Source: Coprococcus_C hominis
GTDB taxonomy: Bacteria; Bacillota; Clostridia; Lachnospirales; Lachnospiraceae
Assembly (NCBI RefSeq): GCF_020687505.1
Contig: NZ_JAJEQT010000001.1
Strand: one strand, 5' to 3'
Length of the DNA stretch: 64,000 nucleotides
Below are positions 45,772 to 53,393 of this stretch, one piece after another. A program made the position numbers and the translations under genes. The notes beneath the pieces are model-generated. The model searched no databases. It was not told the origin of the DNA and saw nothing but the letters and a program-made list of their open reading frames with translations. Positions within the stretch are counted from its first letter, which is position 1, and every line of letters starts with the position of its first letter.

Positions 45772-46473
45772 CTATGCATTCGCATATCCTGCAACGATTG
45801 CCTGCACGAGCTTTACGCTGTGCGCGATTGCCTTCGCCTCAAAGGTTGGATAATCCTCCGTCGCACTGTCATCTGCTTTATCTGAGATTGCTCGGATAAT
45901 CAGAAACGGAATCTGATTCAGGTAAGCAGCCTGTGCGATCGCTGCACCTTCCATCTCAGTACAGTCGCCTGCAAATGTATTCAGGATAAATTCTTTCTTC
46001 GCCTTATCAGAAATAAACTGATCGCCACTGACCACGCGTCCTTCAAATACATGAATATCCGGATTCACGCGCTCGCAGCACTCCTTCGCCAGCTTTCGCA
46101 GCTTCTCATCTGCAATAAATGTCGATGTCTCCATCCGAGGAATCACGCCCGGCTCATATCTAAAGCCTGTCGCATCCATATCATGCTGCAGTGCATCAGT
46201 CGAAAGCACAATATCGCCGATATCAATCTTCGCATTTAAGCTTCCTGCAATTCCTGTGTTGATCACAGCATCCACATGATACAGATCACACAGAATCTGT
46301 GTGCAGATTCCCGCATTGACCTTTCCGATTCCTGAGCGGACAACGACAACCTCTTTGCCATTCATCGTTCCCTTGTAAAATTCCATAGACGCCTTTGTCT
46401 CGACTGTGACATCCTGCATTGTTTCCTTTAATTTTGCAACTTCTTCATCCATTGCACCGATAATTCCGAGCAT
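45772..46473 (-). CDS. mtnN: 5'-Methylthioadenosine/S-adenosylhomocysteine nucleosidase
   Basis: 233 residues of the PNP/UDP phosphorylase-like fold. N-terminal IGAMDEEVAKL with the catalytic Glu, TGIAGSLN, TEMEGAAIAQ and the catalytic Asp in RAISDKADD. It removes adenine from MTA and SAH, feeding LuxS. GGAGG precedes the ATG. The RBS lies immediately after a large foldback element. Confidence 0.97.
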   Translation of the reverse strand: MLGIIGAMDEEVAKLKETMQDVTVETKASMEFYKGTMNGKEVVVVRSGIGKVNAGICTQILCDLYHVDAVINTGIAGSLNAKIDIGDIVLSTDALQHDMDATGFRYEPGVIPRMETSTFIADEKLRKLAKECCERVNPDIHVFEGRVVSGDQFISDKAKKEFILNTFAGDCTEMEGAAIAQAAYLNQIPFLIIRAISDKADDSATEDYPTFEAKAIAHSVKLVQAIVAGYANA

Positions 46474-46494
46474 TTTTGTTCCTCCTTAATTCCA

Positions 46495-46785
46495 ATATAA
46501 TTGCAAAATGGATATTTCTATCTTCCATATTTATATTTGAAATCCAATTCTATGCGATGTATTGAAACTACGAATTACTAAATGTTCTGGCACACATTAT
46601 CTCGTCACACGAAACCGCCGCCAATTCGCCATCCGTGGCTCAATGGCGGCTTGATTGAACATCGTGTTCAATCATTTCTGCTTATCTTCCAGAACATTAA
46701 GTAATTCTAAGTTCCAAACATATGCATATTCTTGAATTTCAAATTATAAATATGGAAATATGCATGTCCCGTTTTGCAATTATAT
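46495..46785. repeat. Foldback (MITE-like) element with ~96-bp inverted arms
   Basis: The gap between the YkgJ-like gene and mtnN is one large imperfect palindrome. Its left arm (46495-46590) and right arm (46689-46785) match with about three quarters to four fifths identity when one is reverse-complemented. They share ATATAATTGCAAAA at the tips and a 19-bp inner part with one mismatch. The 98-bp centre carries a nested GC-rich hairpin (GCCGCCA/TGGCGGC, 46617-46650) and a perfect 10-bp hairpin (TGATTGAACA/TGTTCAATCA, 46652-46674). No ORF. A non-autonomous element or structured RNA is likely. Confidence 0.75.
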
Positions 46786-46800
46786 ATTTTCTTCCTCTTA

Positions 46801-47511
46801 CTAAAAATGCGCGAGAGATTCTCTTGCATTTTCAATTTTGTTGCATAGACTTTCGTAGATGGCTGCGATTCCGGCATCGTCGTAGGCTGCTTCTGGCAAA
46901 TCTGCAACATAGAATTCGTTCAGAATATACATTGCCAGTTCCTGCAGCTTCTCGCCACGGCCACTCTGCTTATGTTCCACCATCTTCTGTCCGGCTGTGC
47001 GGATCAATGCATGCCACGCCGTGACAAATTCCCGGTTCTTCTCCGGGCATCGCAAGCATGTCCACTTTTTCACCTTGATCTTCGCAAGGTTCTTCTTGGC
47101 ACATTCGCCTGTCTGCAAGAAATAAGAGAAATCTCCCTTGTCATCATAGACTCTTCCAAGCGGGAACAGCCGACAGATTCCCGGTCGCACATCATGAATC
47201 CGGCACCGCCCATCTGCATCAAGATAAGCACATCGATCCTGTTCTTTCATGCTGAGATTCGGCAAGATCAAGCCATCCACGATATTCAGCTCCACATTTC
47301 CGGTTGCAAGGAGCTGTTCGAATGTCAGCTTCGCTCCCTCCGAGAAATTCTTCAGCAGCCAGATATCATACGGATCTAAGATAATGGAATTCCCCATGCC
47401 TGTGCAGCATTTGAAACAGCCATCACACCCAGCCGTATCCGCTTTCACCATATCATTTTCTCTATATGTCCGTCCATCGGATATCTCTTCCAGACTACAT
47501 TCGCGTATCAT
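46801..47511 (-). CDS. YkgJ-family cysteine-cluster protein
   Basis: 236 residues, cytoplasmic. Cys motif CDGCFKCC near residue 30 (reading ADTAGCDGCFKCCTG), a second cluster CRIHDVRPGICRLFPLGR, and later cysteines (CAKKN, CLRCPEKN), as in the zinc/iron-chelating YkgJ family. The molecular function is unknown; metal or Fe-S binding is inferred. The ATG at 47511 has only a weak upstream purine run, AAGGAG, nine bases away. Confidence 0.85.
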   Translation of the reverse strand: MIRECSLEEISDGRTYRENDMVKADTAGCDGCFKCCTGMGNSIILDPYDIWLLKNFSEGAKLTFEQLLATGNVELNIVDGLILPNLSMKEQDRCAYLDADGRCRIHDVRPGICRLFPLGRVYDDKGDFSYFLQTGECAKKNLAKIKVKKWTCLRCPEKNREFVTAWHALIRTAGQKMVEHKQSGRGEKLQELAMYILNEFYVADLPEAAYDDAGIAAIYESLCNKIENARESLAHF

Positions 47512-47579
47512 AGGTAACTCCTTTTTCTGTAACTTTTTCCACGTAACGATAATAGCAGAATTATTGGCTTAATACAAGA

Positions 47580-47601
47580 GGATACCTTTGGCGAGGTATC
47601 C
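47580..47601 (-). terminator. Hairpin downstream of the small hydrophobic peptide ORF
   Basis: Perfect 8-bp stem GGATACCT/AGGTATCC with a 6-nt loop. On the minus strand TCTTGTATT follows; on the plus strand CCTTTGTGTTTTT. It may terminate either direction. Confidence 0.45.
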
Positions 47602-47625
47602 CCTTTGTGTTTTTACTACTCTTAT

Positions 47626-47697
47626 TTATTGGGCGCTTATGTAATCCAAAAAAGCTACAATCACTAGCAAAAGAGTCAAAATCTCCATCGTGTTCAT
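47626..47697 (-). CDS. Tiny hydrophobic peptide, toxin-like
   Basis: A 23-codon ORF, MNTMEILTLLLVIVAFLDYI plus SAQ, with GGAG nine bases before the ATG. One membrane helix spans most of it. The composition and size resemble type I toxin or holin-like peptides of Firmicutes, but no antitoxin RNA is identified and homology is unverified. It sits in the 380-bp gap between the YkgJ-like gene and the zinc-ribbon gene and is followed by a hairpin (47580-47601). Confidence 0.45.
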   Translation of the reverse strand: MNTMEILTLLLVIVAFLDYISAQ

Positions 47698-47831
47698 ACG
47701 ACCATTCTCCTTTCTTCTTATTTTGGAAGGATGCTTCCTTTTATATCTGTGTATAGATTTCAAAGCTCCCTTCTAAATATAGAATGTCTTGTTTTTTATT
47801 TTTTTTATAATTTTGCAAAACTTTTTTCTAT

Positions 47832-47877
47832 AAAAAAGATTCACTGCATACGGGAGGATATACAGTGAACCTTTTTA
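47832..47877 (-). terminator. Terminator of the zinc-ribbon/lipoprotein operon
   Basis: Stem AAAAAG-TTCACTG against CAGTGAA-CTTTTT (13 pairs, one mismatch) around a 16-nt loop. On the minus strand the 3' arm and tail read TTTTTT, just after the stop codon at 47891. Confidence 0.75.
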
Positions 47878-47890
47878 TTATCATATTAAA

Positions 47891-48743
47891 TTATTCCTCT
47901 ATTTCAGCGCCTTCCAAATCAATATATACTATATCATTTTGATTATATTCTGTATCAATCTCGAAGCTTCCTGCCATTTTACTCAGTGAAAACAAAAGAT
48001 TATCCATTTTTGCTGTTGGTTCTTTCAAAACCCATTGTTGATTTGCATAATCAAATTCCGCCCTCACCCAATTCTGATGTATCTGTGCATCATTTTGATA
48101 TTTCCACAGAACACTATATTCAAACGAATCATATGTATTCGTGATAGATGTAACCCCCATTTGCATAACATAGTATGCATCATAGACGCCAATATAATTC
48201 ATTATATCTCTGCCCGTAAATGTCGGTTCAACCTTGTACTCAAATTCCGTATTGTTTTTCCGGACGCTTTCCTCATCTTTTAAATCAGCATAATACTTCT
48301 TTTGACTATAGCAATAATCCCATTTCACGTCTGTCTGTCGAGAGCCTAAAATCGGAACTTTCAATGTAACCTGAACATTTGTCAGATATCCAATCCCCAG
48401 ATCAATATCTGCTATTGCTGAAAATTCATTGAATTTTTGATAAAAAACAGATATGATTTCAATCTGTTGCTCCGATTCAATATATATATCATTTATGTGA
48501 TCATTATCGTCTAGTACACTTCCCGACGATCCTACCAAAAATTTTGTTATATTACTGCCATCGGAATATTTATGCTCAATATATGAAAAATATGCGACAG
48601 CAAAAAGCACTACACATAATACACATATTACCATGCCCAACAGTATCCTTTTTATTATCGTTCCTGCCGTTGCCTGCGCTCCCACAATTCGAGCAAACAG
48701 GCTGTCCTTTTTCTATATAATTCCCACAATTTTTACAATACAC
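47891..48743 (-). pseudogene. Zinc-ribbon membrane protein split by a one-base frameshift
   Basis: Two overlapping frames make one protein. Frame one starts at GTG 48743 (GAGAGG upstream) and gives VYCKNCGNYIEKGQPVCSNCG, a classical N-terminal zinc ribbon. After the fourth cysteine it loses sense and ends. Frame two, from about 48685, gives GAQATAGTIIKRILLG, then a membrane helix (IIKRILLGMVICVLCVVLFAV) and about 220 residues of predicted extracytoplasmic sequence without recognised domain. Removing one G from the GGG run at 48681-48683 would restore the expected CGA..QATAG junction. It may be a true lesion, a phase switch or a sequencing error. Downstream of the lipoprotein gene, same promoter. 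Confidence 0.7.
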
Positions 48744-48775
48744 GTTATCACCATTCCTCTCATCCAAATGCAATC

Positions 48776-50134
48776 TTATTCATTTTCACTTGGCAAAACA
48801 CCATTGTCCGCCTCACCTGATACGCCATCTGCATTCGTCCCTTTCGGCACATATGTTTTATTCAAATACAGATCACATAAGCCTACGGAGAAATCTTCTG
48901 TATAAGTCAAATGTCCACCATTCATAAAATTAACCACAAATACGCCTACTGAGACCTGATTTCTTCCAGATATATCTAAGTTGATTTCAAGCGGCATATC
49001 TCCACCCCGAATCCAATCGGATTTATATAAGATATCATCATCTCCTAAAACGAAGAACTGTGCTCCAAAATTATCTGCGGTACAATCTTTCGAATCGAAG
49101 TCTATTGCAAATAATCCAGTAAGTGTATCATAATTTCCATCAATATTGTAAATGGTCTTATATCTATAATCTTTTAAATCTCCAATTCCCATATTATCCT
49201 CAACACTTACTTTTTTGCCTACATAACCGGAATTTCCTGTATTTGTCTTGTCTCCGGTTGACCAATTTTTTACAGATACACACTGTCCTGTCGTTTCAGC
49301 AAAAGAATCCAGAGAAAATAAATTTACCGGTGTAAACTCCTCTACACGAGCTTCCTGCGCCTTTAACTCTTCATCATCTTTTATACGTCCCAATGCAGGA
49401 TTTAAAACTTTCTTTGCATTTTGGTAGTCTCCATTGCTCAAATACTGTTCAGATTCTGCAACAACCTTGTTTACCCATTCATTTTCAAGCTCAGCTATTT
49501 TTACAGTGTATGTCTCATCCTTAAAATAATCATACAACTCATTGTAATCTATGATCGCTGTTTGATAGTCTCCATCCGACACGCACTTTTCAATCTGCGC
49601 TTCTACATTCTGCTTGTACTGACTTTCTGTATCCGCAATCCAAGTATCCGCACTGCCATCATCATATACATCCTTCGAATCTTTATATGCAGAAATTGCT
49701 TTTGCATATTTATCCTCAGAAATATATGTCTCGCCTAATTTATGTACCTCTTCCAAATACTTATTACCATCATCTACAATCGCCTGCTGTGCCTTTTCAT
49801 AATTCGTATCTTCTGCAATTACATCTGCATAGCTCTTGATTGACAACTTGTAGTTATTTACATTACTTGCATTTTTCGCTGATTCGAAAGCATCTTTTGA
49901 CTCTTTCAGTTTATCCAGCAGCACTTGCTCTTCATCAATTTTTGTTTTCATCTCCGAATCTGCATTATTATACATAGCACTTAATTCTGAAGATGCTTCG
50001 TCATAGGAAATATCTCCATTATTGTACTGCTCCACAACATTTGTAATTTTCTTGGAATACTGTTCCTGACTTTTTGTACAACCGCATAAAATGATGGTAC
50101 TCATAACCAATAAAAATATTTTTATTTTTTTCAT
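48776..50134 (-). CDS. Predicted lipoprotein with helical repeats and NPCBM-like C-terminus
   Basis: 452 residues. Lipobox IILCGC with lipidated Cys19 or so. Residues about 25-265 are helical, with TPR-like units such as KLGETYISEDKYAKAISAYKDSKDV and SDGDYQTAIIDYNELYDYF. The last 150 residues are beta-rich and resemble NPCBM/NEW2 carbohydrate-binding modules (AIDFDSKDCTADNFGAQFFV, VSVGVFVVNF). Acts outside the membrane, possibly on wall or cell-surface glycans (inference). Promoter and palindromic operator lie at 50170-50204. First gene of a two-gene operon with the zinc-ribbon protein. Confidence 0.7.
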   Translation of the reverse strand: MKKIKIFLLVMSTIILCGCTKSQEQYSKKITNVVEQYNNGDISYDEASSELSAMYNNADSEMKTKIDEEQVLLDKLKESKDAFESAKNASNVNNYKLSIKSYADVIAEDTNYEKAQQAIVDDGNKYLEEVHKLGETYISEDKYAKAISAYKDSKDVYDDGSADTWIADTESQYKQNVEAQIEKCVSDGDYQTAIIDYNELYDYFKDETYTVKIAELENEWVNKVVAESEQYLSNGDYQNAKKVLNPALGRIKDDEELKAQEARVEEFTPVNLFSLDSFAETTGQCVSVKNWSTGDKTNTGNSGYVGKKVSVEDNMGIGDLKDYRYKTIYNIDGNYDTLTGLFAIDFDSKDCTADNFGAQFFVLGDDDILYKSDWIRGGDMPLEINLDISGRNQVSVGVFVVNFMNGGHLTYTEDFSVGLCDLYLNKTYVPKGTNADGVSGEADNGVLPSENE

Positions 50135-50169
50135 TTTAGTCTGCTCCCCTTGTTTATTATTTTATAAAA

Positions 50170-50198
50170 ATTTTAGCATATTGTGATTATATTCACAA
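50170..50198 (-). promoter_or_regulatory. Promoter of lipoprotein operon, inside palindrome
   Basis: Minus-strand TTGTGA (50198-50193), 17-bp spacer, TAAAAT (50175-50170). The -35 box is one arm of the palindrome at 50175-50204. Confidence 0.6.
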
Positions 50199-50204
50199 TA
50201 TGCT
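50175..50204. promoter_or_regulatory. Palindromic operator 1
   Basis: Perfect 12-bp inverted repeat AGCATATTGTGA / TCACAATATGCT with spacer TTATAT. It covers the -35 boxes of the divergent lipoprotein and HTH-regulator promoters. Its 20-bp core differs by one base from operator 2 at 51423-51442. Confidence 0.7.
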
Positions 50205-50209
50205 ATTTT
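50181..50209 (+). promoter_or_regulatory. Promoter of the short HTH regulator
   Basis: TTGTGA (50181-50186), 17-bp spacer, TATTTT (50204-50209). Weak boxes; the overlap with the operator suggests autoregulation. Confidence 0.5.
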
Positions 50210-50253
50210 TAGCAATTTGGATATACTCTATAAAAAAGGAAAGGTTGATTCTT

Positions 50254-50445
50254 TTGATAGATTATTCTCCGCTTTGGACTACAATGGAGCAAAAGAACAT
50301 AAGTCAATATAAGCTTTTAAAATCTGGAATAGATAATCGAACTCTGGATAGTTTAAAAAAAGGAAAAAATATTACAATGTTAACCCTAAATAAATTATGT
50401 AATATTTTAGAATGTACTCCAAACGATATTGTATCATTTAAATAA
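50254..50445 (+). CDS. Short Cro/C1-type helix-turn-helix regulator
   Basis: 63 residues from a TTG at 50254 with AAAGGAAAGG eight bases upstream; a longer frame to ATG 50200 would start within the promoter and is rejected. The whole protein is one HTH of the HTH_26 type: NISQYKLLKSGIDNRTLDSLKKG for the DNA-binding helices and TLNKLCNILECTPNDIVSFK to finish. No ligand or protease domain. It diverges from the lipoprotein operon over operator 1 and is the obvious candidate to bind both palindromes. It may be a stand-alone repressor. Confidence 0.8.
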   Translation: MIDYSPLWTTMEQKNISQYKLLKSGIDNRTLDSLKKGKNITMLTLNKLCNILECTPNDIVSFK

Positions 50446-50479
50446 CCTCAATTCTGTAGCAAAGAATTTACCTATATAA

Positions 50480-50514
50480 AAAAGGAAAGAATTATTTTAT
50501 AATTCTTTCCTTTT
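50480..50514. terminator. Bidirectional terminator between the HTH and DUF2752 genes
   Basis: 16-bp perfect inverted repeat beginning AAAAGGAAAGAATTAT with a 3-nt loop, between two convergent genes. T-runs follow on both strands (TTTTGCTTTT on plus, TTTTTTATAT on minus). Confidence 0.85.
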
Positions 50515-50518
50515 GCTT

Positions 50519-50923
50519 TTAAATAATACGATAGTTAAGAATTATTAATAGAAAATTTTTAACAATCCATTGTATTAATATTATAGCAATTAAAATATAA
50601 AAATGTATAGGCTTCACAATCATTTTATGCATGTTTTTAGCTAGACAAATTATATTCATAACAAAATAATAGATAAATAATCCCACTAAATAAATAATTG
50701 CAGGGTAATAACGAATACTCTCTATATAATTACCATGGATCAGAGCCATACATGCACGCGTTCCTCCACACCCAGTACAATAAAACCCATAATTATCATA
50801 TAATATACAATGTGCTGGTATGATTTTCACCAAATCAATATCATATATCTTAATAAGCAGAGTCGCAATCACTACGCATAAAAATAGAGCAAATAACAAA
50901 TAGTTCTTAATTGATATTTTCAT
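50519..50923 (-). CDS. DUF2752 membrane protein
   Basis: 134 residues with three to four hydrophobic segments and the DUF2752 signature FYCTGCGGTRACMALIHGN (about residues 47-65) between the first two. The family is a small integral membrane protein of unknown role, commonly next to DUF4190 or TM2-type proteins. It is the second gene after the DUF4190 gene and ends at the terminator 50480-50514. AT-rich relative to the window. Confidence 0.75.
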   Translation of the reverse strand: MKISIKNYLLFALFLCVVIATLLIKIYDIDLVKIIPAHCILYDNYGFYCTGCGGTRACMALIHGNYIESIRYYPAIIYLVGLFIYYFVMNIICLAKNMHKMIVKPIHFYILIAIILIQWIVKNFLLIILNYRII

Positions 50924-50966
50924 TTTATTTGATTAAACAATACAACTATACTCCATAAATGTTACA

Positions 50967-51302
50967 TCAAAAATTTTTTAACGACGAAACTATTGATGCT
51001 CCAGTTGATATAAGAATAATCGCGGGAATAAATGATATAATACTACATACAAGACCTGCCGTCGCCATTCCCCGACCTGCCTGTTTTTTCAGGCCTATCA
51101 ACCCCAATATAATTCCAACTATTGCGCATGGTATTGAAATAAAATATGCACAACAAGATAAGCACAATGATATAATTCCTAATACCATAGATGCAACTCC
51201 AAACCCCGGTGACTCCGGTGGTTGCTGCGGATATTGATATTGGTATTGATTTTGAAATTGACCCTGATTTGGATATTGATTTTGATTCATATCGTTATAC
51301 AT
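50967..51302 (-). CDS. DUF4190 membrane protein with Asn/Gln-rich N-terminus
   Basis: 111 residues. The first 30 are Asn/Gln/Tyr/Pro-rich (NQNQYPNQGQF). Two membrane helices follow, with the DUF4190 patterns VASMVLGIISLCLS and GIILGLIGLKKQAGRGMATAGLVCSIISF. The function is unknown. It has a leader of about 105 nt after the promoter at 51413-51441 containing two small hairpins, and is followed by the DUF2752 gene in the same operon. AGGAG precedes the ATG. Confidence 0.8.
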   Translation of the reverse strand: MYNDMNQNQYPNQGQFQNQYQYQYPQQPPESPGFGVASMVLGIISLCLSCCAYFISIPCAIVGIILGLIGLKKQAGRGMATAGLVCSIISFIPAIILISTGASIVSSLKNF

Positions 51303-51412
51303 AATTTTCTCCTAATCGTCCGTATTTATAAAGATTATTATAATCTTCCTAACTAAATTATTATTCCTCCTTTCTGTCATTACCTGAAGATATAATATCT
51401 TTCTTTATGTAA

Positions 51413-51441
51413 ATTATACCACATTGTGAATATATTCACAA
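51413..51441 (-). promoter_or_regulatory. Promoter of the DUF4190-DUF2752 operon
   Basis: Minus-strand TTGTGA (51441-51436), 17-bp spacer, consensus TATAAT (51418-51413). Same architecture as the lipoprotein promoter: the -35 hexamer is an arm of the palindrome. Confidence 0.7.
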
Positions 51442-51449
51442 TATGGTAT
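51416..51449. promoter_or_regulatory. Palindromic operator 2
   Basis: A 34-bp palindrome with a single mismatched pair. The perfect 20-bp core is ATTGTGAATATATTCACAAT (51423-51442), one base different from operator 1. Confidence 0.75.
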
Positions 51450-51626
51450 TTATAACAATTAGTAAAAATCATAGTAATAAACAATCTATAACGAAACTCC
51501 TGTCAAACACGAATAAACTCCCTTTTAACTTAAATTGAAGTACTTGGGTCGATTCAGAAAATACCGATAAATCTCTCATAAATAAACCAACAGCATTATC
51601 AGCATTCCTGTCTCCCTTCCCACAGG

Positions 51627-52137
51627 TTTTCCTGCTTTTTTTTCTCTTCCCGCGCCCACGTCGTGGGTTTTTCCGCCTGCCAATTTCTCTCCGCGCCCAC
51701 TTTTCTCTCCGCAACCTTACGATAAGCTTCCATGATGGGTTTTCCTGCTTGTTTTTCTCTTCCCGCGCCCACACCGTAGGTTTTTCCGCCCGCCAATTTC
51801 TCTCCGCAACCTTACAATAAGCTTCCGGGGTGGGCTTTTCGGCTTGCTTCTCTCTTCCTACACCCACGTCGTGGGTTTTTCCGCTTGCCTGCTTCTCTCC
51901 GCGCCCACTTTTTCCTCCATAACCTAGCGACAAGCTTCCAGAGTGGGTTTTCTAGCTTGCTTTTCTTTTTCTACGCCCACATCGTGGGTTTTTCCGCTTG
52001 CCACTTTCTCTCCACGCCCACTTTTCTCCCCGCAACCCAACAATAAGCTTCCAGGGTGGGCTTTCTCGCTTGCTTCTCTCTTCCTACGCCCACGTCGTGG
52101 GTTTTTCCGCTTGCCTGCTTCTCACCACGCCCACTTT
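51627..52137. repeat. Imperfect 113-bp tandem repeat array, about five copies
   Basis: The landmark CCCACGTCGTGGGTTTTTCC (or a close variant) recurs with its CCCAC at 51655, 51768, 51863, 51976 and 52089. That gives steps of 113, 95, 113 and 113 bp; the 95-bp step lacks 18 bp. Each unit has GCCCAC/GTGGG pairs able to form hairpins, pyrimidine-rich runs and an AAGCTTCC motif. The plus strand is C/T-rich and unlike neighbouring genes. The reading frame changes from copy to copy (113 is not a multiple of three), so it is not a coding repeat. Flanks 51450-51626 and 52138-52234 have no gene that I can support. Confidence 0.8.
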
Positions 52138-52234
52138 GAGTCAACAAACTTGCGCAGAGACAAGATGTGCTCTGATTAGCGGTCGTCAAATGCACCGCAT
52201 AAATGCGTGCATTTTCCTCGTCGCTATAACAAAA

Positions 52235-52266
52235 AACCACCGCATATCTTACGATACACGGTGGTT
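52235..52266 (-). terminator. Terminator of the butyrate operon
   Basis: Stem AACCACCG/CGGTGGTT with an inner TATC/GATA extension, followed on the minus strand by TTTTGTT. It lies 40 nt after the etfA stop. A further hairpin (52188-52214, AAATGCA/TGCATTT) follows downstream. Confidence 0.8.
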
Positions 52267-52306
52267 CTAAACTCTTATTTACTATTTACTTTTGCAAGTA
52301 ATCAAA

Positions 52307-53368
52307 TTACTTTGCAGCAAGCTCAGCCTTGATAGCCTCTGTCAGTGCTGGAACGATCTTGTTCAGATCACCAACAACACCATAATCAGCTACATCAAAG
52401 ATTGGAGCGTCTGGATCCTTATTGATTGCAATAATGATATCAGACTCTTCCATACCAGCTACATGCTGGATTGCTCCTGAGATACCGATTGCGAAGTAGA
52501 GCTGTGGACGTACAGTCTTACCTGTCTGACCAACCTGAAGCTCCTTTGGCTTCCAGCCTGAATCTACAACGGCACGTGAGCATGAAACCTGTCCGCCAAG
52601 TACGTCTGCAAGATCCTCCAAAAGCTTGAAGTTCTCAGCAGAACCAACACCACGACCACCAGATACAAGAATCTTTGCATCCATGATATCCTTGATGTCT
52701 GAAACAGCCTTAGAAATCTCAAGGATCTCTACATATCTGTTATTTGGTGTGAAACCTGGGTTGTAATTGATAACCTCAGCCTTTGCACCCTCAACCTTGT
52801 CAAGCTTCTGCATAACGCCTGGACGTACAGTAGCCATCTGAGGACGGTTGTCCGGACATGCGATTGTAGCGATTGTGTTACCACCAAATGCTGGACGAGT
52901 CATAAGAAGCTGATTGTGCTTCTGCTCTTTTCCAGGGATTGGGTTAACAGGGAAATCACCGATCTCAAGTAATGTACAGTCAGCTGTAAGACCTGTCTGA
53001 ACTCTTGCTGAAACTGTAGGACCAAGATCACGACCGATTGCTGTTGCACCAACCAACATGATTTCTGGCTTGAACTCATTGATAACTGAAGCAAGTGCGT
53101 GTGCATATGGCTCAGTTCTGTAATTCTTCAACTCTGGATCGTCTACTACGATTACCTTATCTGCACCGTAAGCAGCAAGCTCATCTACAAGTCCTGAAAC
53201 ATCAGAACCAACCAATACTGCTGTTACTTCTGTGCCTAACTTCTCTGCAAGTCTCTTTCCTTCGCCAACAAGCTCGAAAGAGATTCCGCTTAATACATTA
53301 TCTACCTGCTGTGCAAAGACGAATACGCCCTTGTACTTTGCTAATTCTTCTGCATTCATTGCTCCCAT
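52307..53368 (-). CDS. etfA: Electron transfer flavoprotein, alpha subunit
   Basis: 353 residues from ATG 53368. C-terminal FAD domain contains LVSGGRGVGSAENFKLLEDLA, RAVVDSGW, QVGQTGKTVRPQLYFAIGISGAIQH and the IAINKDPDAPIF motif. With EtfB and Bcd it bifurcates electrons from NADH to crotonyl-CoA and ferredoxin, an energy-conserving step of butyrate fermentation. Last gene of the operon. Confidence 0.96.
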   Translation of the reverse strand: MGAMNAEELAKYKGVFVFAQQVDNVLSGISFELVGEGKRLAEKLGTEVTAVLVGSDVSGLVDELAAYGADKVIVVDDPELKNYRTEPYAHALASVINEFKPEIMLVGATAIGRDLGPTVSARVQTGLTADCTLLEIGDFPVNPIPGKEQKHNQLLMTRPAFGGNTIATIACPDNRPQMATVRPGVMQKLDKVEGAKAEVINYNPGFTPNNRYVEILEISKAVSDIKDIMDAKILVSGGRGVGSAENFKLLEDLADVLGGQVSCSRAVVDSGWKPKELQVGQTGKTVRPQLYFAIGISGAIQHVAGMEESDIIIAINKDPDAPIFDVADYGVVGDLNKIVPALTEAIKAELAAK

Positions 53369-53393
53369 TTTATTCACCACTTTTCCTTTTTAA

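Noticed and set aside
46495..46785. Complete insertion sequence
   Set aside because: No transposase ORF of any size lies between the inverted arms; only a non-autonomous element or structured RNA remains possible.
51627..52137. CRISPR array
   Set aside because: Units are about 113 bp, imperfect and directly abutting, without short identical repeats and unique spacers, and no cas genes are present.
51469..52240. Minus-strand ORFs across the 113-bp repeats, translating as Lys/Arg/Glu-rich peptides
   Set aside because: They run through the tandem array, change frame between copies, have no RBS and consist only of the repeat in translation.
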